Assembly: GCA_964621525.1 (NCBI GenBank)
Contig: CAZUMS010000005.1
Span: forward strand, 62,001 to 126,000
Direction of reading: 5' to 3'
From: CAZMGV01 sp964621525 [NCBI: uncultured bacterium]
GTDB taxonomy: Bacteria > JAGRBM01
Length of the DNA stretch: 64,000 bases
Shown: piece after piece, positions 62,652-64,000 of the stretch
Layout of the letters: each line of letters opens with the position of its first letter
How positions within the stretch are numbered: position 1 is the stretch's first letter
Made by a program: the position numbers and the translations under genes
The notes under the pieces: generated by a model
The model's database searches: none
What the model was told of the DNA's origin: nothing
What the model saw: only the letters and a program-made list of their open reading frames with translations

Positions 62652-64000
62652 TTACCGTCCCGTCTGCTTGTCGAGAGCCGTCAGAATGCCGTAGCTCGCC
62701 TCAAGATCGAACCGCTCGAGCCGTTCGTCCACATTCCGGTATTCGGCGATCACGACCTTGTTCAGGTCGTCGGCCATGCTGATGTACATCTTGCCGGTGC
62801 GGTCCATCATCTGGCGGACACGGGCCAGCAGGTCGTTCGAACGGACCTTCATGTCGCGGTGGCGGTTGCGGACCCGGTCCACGTCGTCCCGAAGCTGCTC
62901 GAGACGTTTCTGGACCTTCTCCACCTCGAGCTTGAGCCGGGCCAGCTCGCGGCGCTGCCGTACGTCTGAAGCCGCGTCGCGGGAGCCCTTCTGGCTGGGA
63001 TCCGACGAAACGATGCGCCAGATGGCCTCGCCGGCGCGGAGCCGCTGCATCCGGCGGAGCCGCTCGATACGATCGCTGGCCGAAGCCACCTTCGTGTTCA
63101 TGGTCTGGCCCTCATCGGCCGCCATTCTTGGCGTCACCGACGGGGTCTTCGCCTGGACTTCGGAGAACTGGGCTTCGAGCTGCTGGATCGCGGTCTTCTT
63201 GTTCTGAAGGTCGCGCAGCAGCATCGCCTCTTTCGGAGAGGCCAGCGCCCAGATATCGAACCGGCGGCCGCGGGCGTTGATGCGGTCGTCCAGATGCGTG
63301 TAGTCGTCCAGCAGGTCCTTCAGGCGCGGGGGCCATTCCTTCTCGAGAATGTCGGCCACGCGGGTCACCGTGCGGAGCTTTTCTTCGATCATCGCCTGGT
63401 AGCGGACGATGTTCTCCTGACGGCGTTCGATGGCCGCCCGGTAGCGGACGACTTCCTCGTATTGCACAAAGCTGTCCCGAACCGTGCTGTTCGAAACGAT
63501 GTTCGCGTAAACCTTCTGGTCGAAATCGCTCAGTTTCGCCTCGGCAATGCCGAAGGGATCGGCCGCGCCTTCGTCTTCCAGGATGAAATACGCCCGGATC
63601 AGTTCGAACCGGTCACGGAAGAAATCCGCCTCGGCGACGGCCCTGACCACCTCGCGCTCGCGTTTGTAGATCTCCTGCGCCGTCCGGTAGCTCTTGATCG
63701 CCCGGTCGTAGGCGCCGAGATTGAGGAAGCACGAGCCGATGACGAGATACGCCTCGTAGGCATACTGGCCCGAGTTCGCGCGCTTCAGCAGGTTGTTGAG
63801 CAGCACGATCGCGTCGGTCAGCTTCTTCTGGTAGATGAGCGCCCACGCCTTACCGTAAAGGGCTTCGATGAAGTAGGCGTCTTCCTCGGGCACGGCCGAG
63901 AGCGCATCGAACGCCTGCTGGTACTGCTTGAACTGCATGTAGTGGTAGCCGAGGCCGAGCTGGGCGCGCGAGCGCAGGCCCTGAAGGGTCTTGAGCTCGC
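62652..64000 (-). CDS. TPR/coiled-coil protein, partial (5' end outside window)
   Basis: The frame is open through the window edge (…LGLGYHYMQFKQYQQAFDALS), so the Met at 63938 is internal and about 449 residues are visible. The N-terminal half holds TPR-like repeats (ALIYQKKLTDAIVLLNNLLKRANSGQYAYEAYLVIGSCFLNLG), the C-terminal half is mostly charged coiled coil (RLKLEVEKVQKRLEQLRDDVDRVRNRHRDMK). It is the first visible gene of the TPR/AgmX cluster and ends 11 nt before the large TPR lipoprotein gene. The missing N-terminus hides any signal peptide. Confidence 0.82.
   Translation of the reverse strand, partial: ELKTLQGLRSRAQLGLGYHYMQFKQYQQAFDALSAVPEEDAYFIEALYGKAWALIYQKKLTDAIVLLNNLLKRANSGQYAYEAYLVIGSCFLNLGAYDRAIKSYRTAQEIYKREREVVRAVAEADFFRDRFELIRAYFILEDEGAADPFGIAEAKLSDFDQKVYANIVSNSTVRDSFVQYEEVVRYRAAIERRQENIVRYQAMIEEKLRTVTRVADILEKEWPPRLKDLLDDYTHLDDRINARGRRFDIWALASPKEAMLLRDLQNKKTAIQQLEAQFSEVQAKTPSVTPRMAADEGQTMNTKVASASDRIERLRRMQRLRAGEAIWRIVSSDPSQKGSRDAASDVRQRRELARLKLEVEKVQKRLEQLRDDVDRVRNRHRDMKVRSNDLLARVRQMMDRTGKMYISMADDLNKVVIAEYRNVDERLERFDLEASYGILTALDKQTGR

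Noticed and set aside
59074-62694. Plus-strand 1,206-codon open frame opposite the large TPR gene
   Set aside because: The Leu/Arg/Val-rich translation mirrors the TPR protein codons; the minus-strand frame has signal peptide, lipobox and TPR pattern.

Overview
This is a GC-rich, densely coded chromosomal window with no mobile element, rRNA, tRNA or CRISPR array that I could recognise. The combination of AgmX/GltG-type proteins and large TPR proteins, cbb3 oxidase, GH57-based glycogen metabolism, LemA/M48 and type IV prepilins driven by an NtrC-type regulator suggests a deltaproteobacterial-lineage organism (Myxococcota or a sister phylum). That placement is inference; no marker gene was compared.

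Layout. (1) 1-8,883, minus strand: three prepilin-like proteins (the last cut by the window edge), an NtrC-family activator, its histidine kinase, a prepilin peptidase, a polytopic GT-C-like membrane protein and a membrane diguanylate cyclase. A sigma54-type promoter lies in front of the prepilins. (2) 8,998-11,910, plus: a TonB-like protein, LemA and an M48 protease. (3) 11,897-16,593, minus: GT4 glycosyltransferase, a small membrane protein, L-aspartate oxidase (NadB), and an iron-type alcohol dehydrogenase whose leader can sequester its own ribosome binding site. (4) 16,737-22,958: a small binding-protein-like lipoprotein, a stand-alone cNMP-binding-like domain, an FNR-like regulator, an FNR-type box, and a cbb3 oxidase operon (dihaem cytochrome c, CcoN, CcoO and four tiny membrane proteins, no CcoP). 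(5) 23,057-33,302: glycogen module (glgP on plus; DUF4912 protein, GH57 branching enzyme, glgC, GH57 amylase, galT-like and glgA overlapping on minus). (6) 33,474-43,753, plus: PEP synthase, 2-hydroxyacid dehydrogenase, Tam-like methyltransferase, a perfect BirA-type operator, bioB-F-A-D and an unknown 486-aa protein. (7) 43,757-50,053, minus: alpha/beta hydrolase, GH2 glycosidase and a Dpp/Opp-type importer without ATPase genes. (8) 50,201-53,008: a protein with a Coq4-type HDxxHx11E motif, a shared terminator, and a primary-type sigma-70 factor. (9) 53,060-53,822: gene-free region with phased decamer repeats and hairpins. (10) 53,823-64,000, minus: a trans-envelope gene cluster (partial TPR protein, 1,172-aa TPR lipoprotein, TPR lipoprotein with an Ala/Pro/Lys tail, small periplasmic protein, and two tandem single-span proteins with AgmX-type C-terminal domains) that resembles the gltDEFG part of the Myxococcus gliding machinery.

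The most interesting items are the Glt-like cluster, with a 173-bp identical tract shared by the two AgmX-type genes; the TerB/Coq4-like protein; the ccoP-less cbb3 operon with its divergent FNR-like regulator; and several candidate cis-regulatory elements (sigma54 promoter, FNR box, BirA operator, anti-SD leader).
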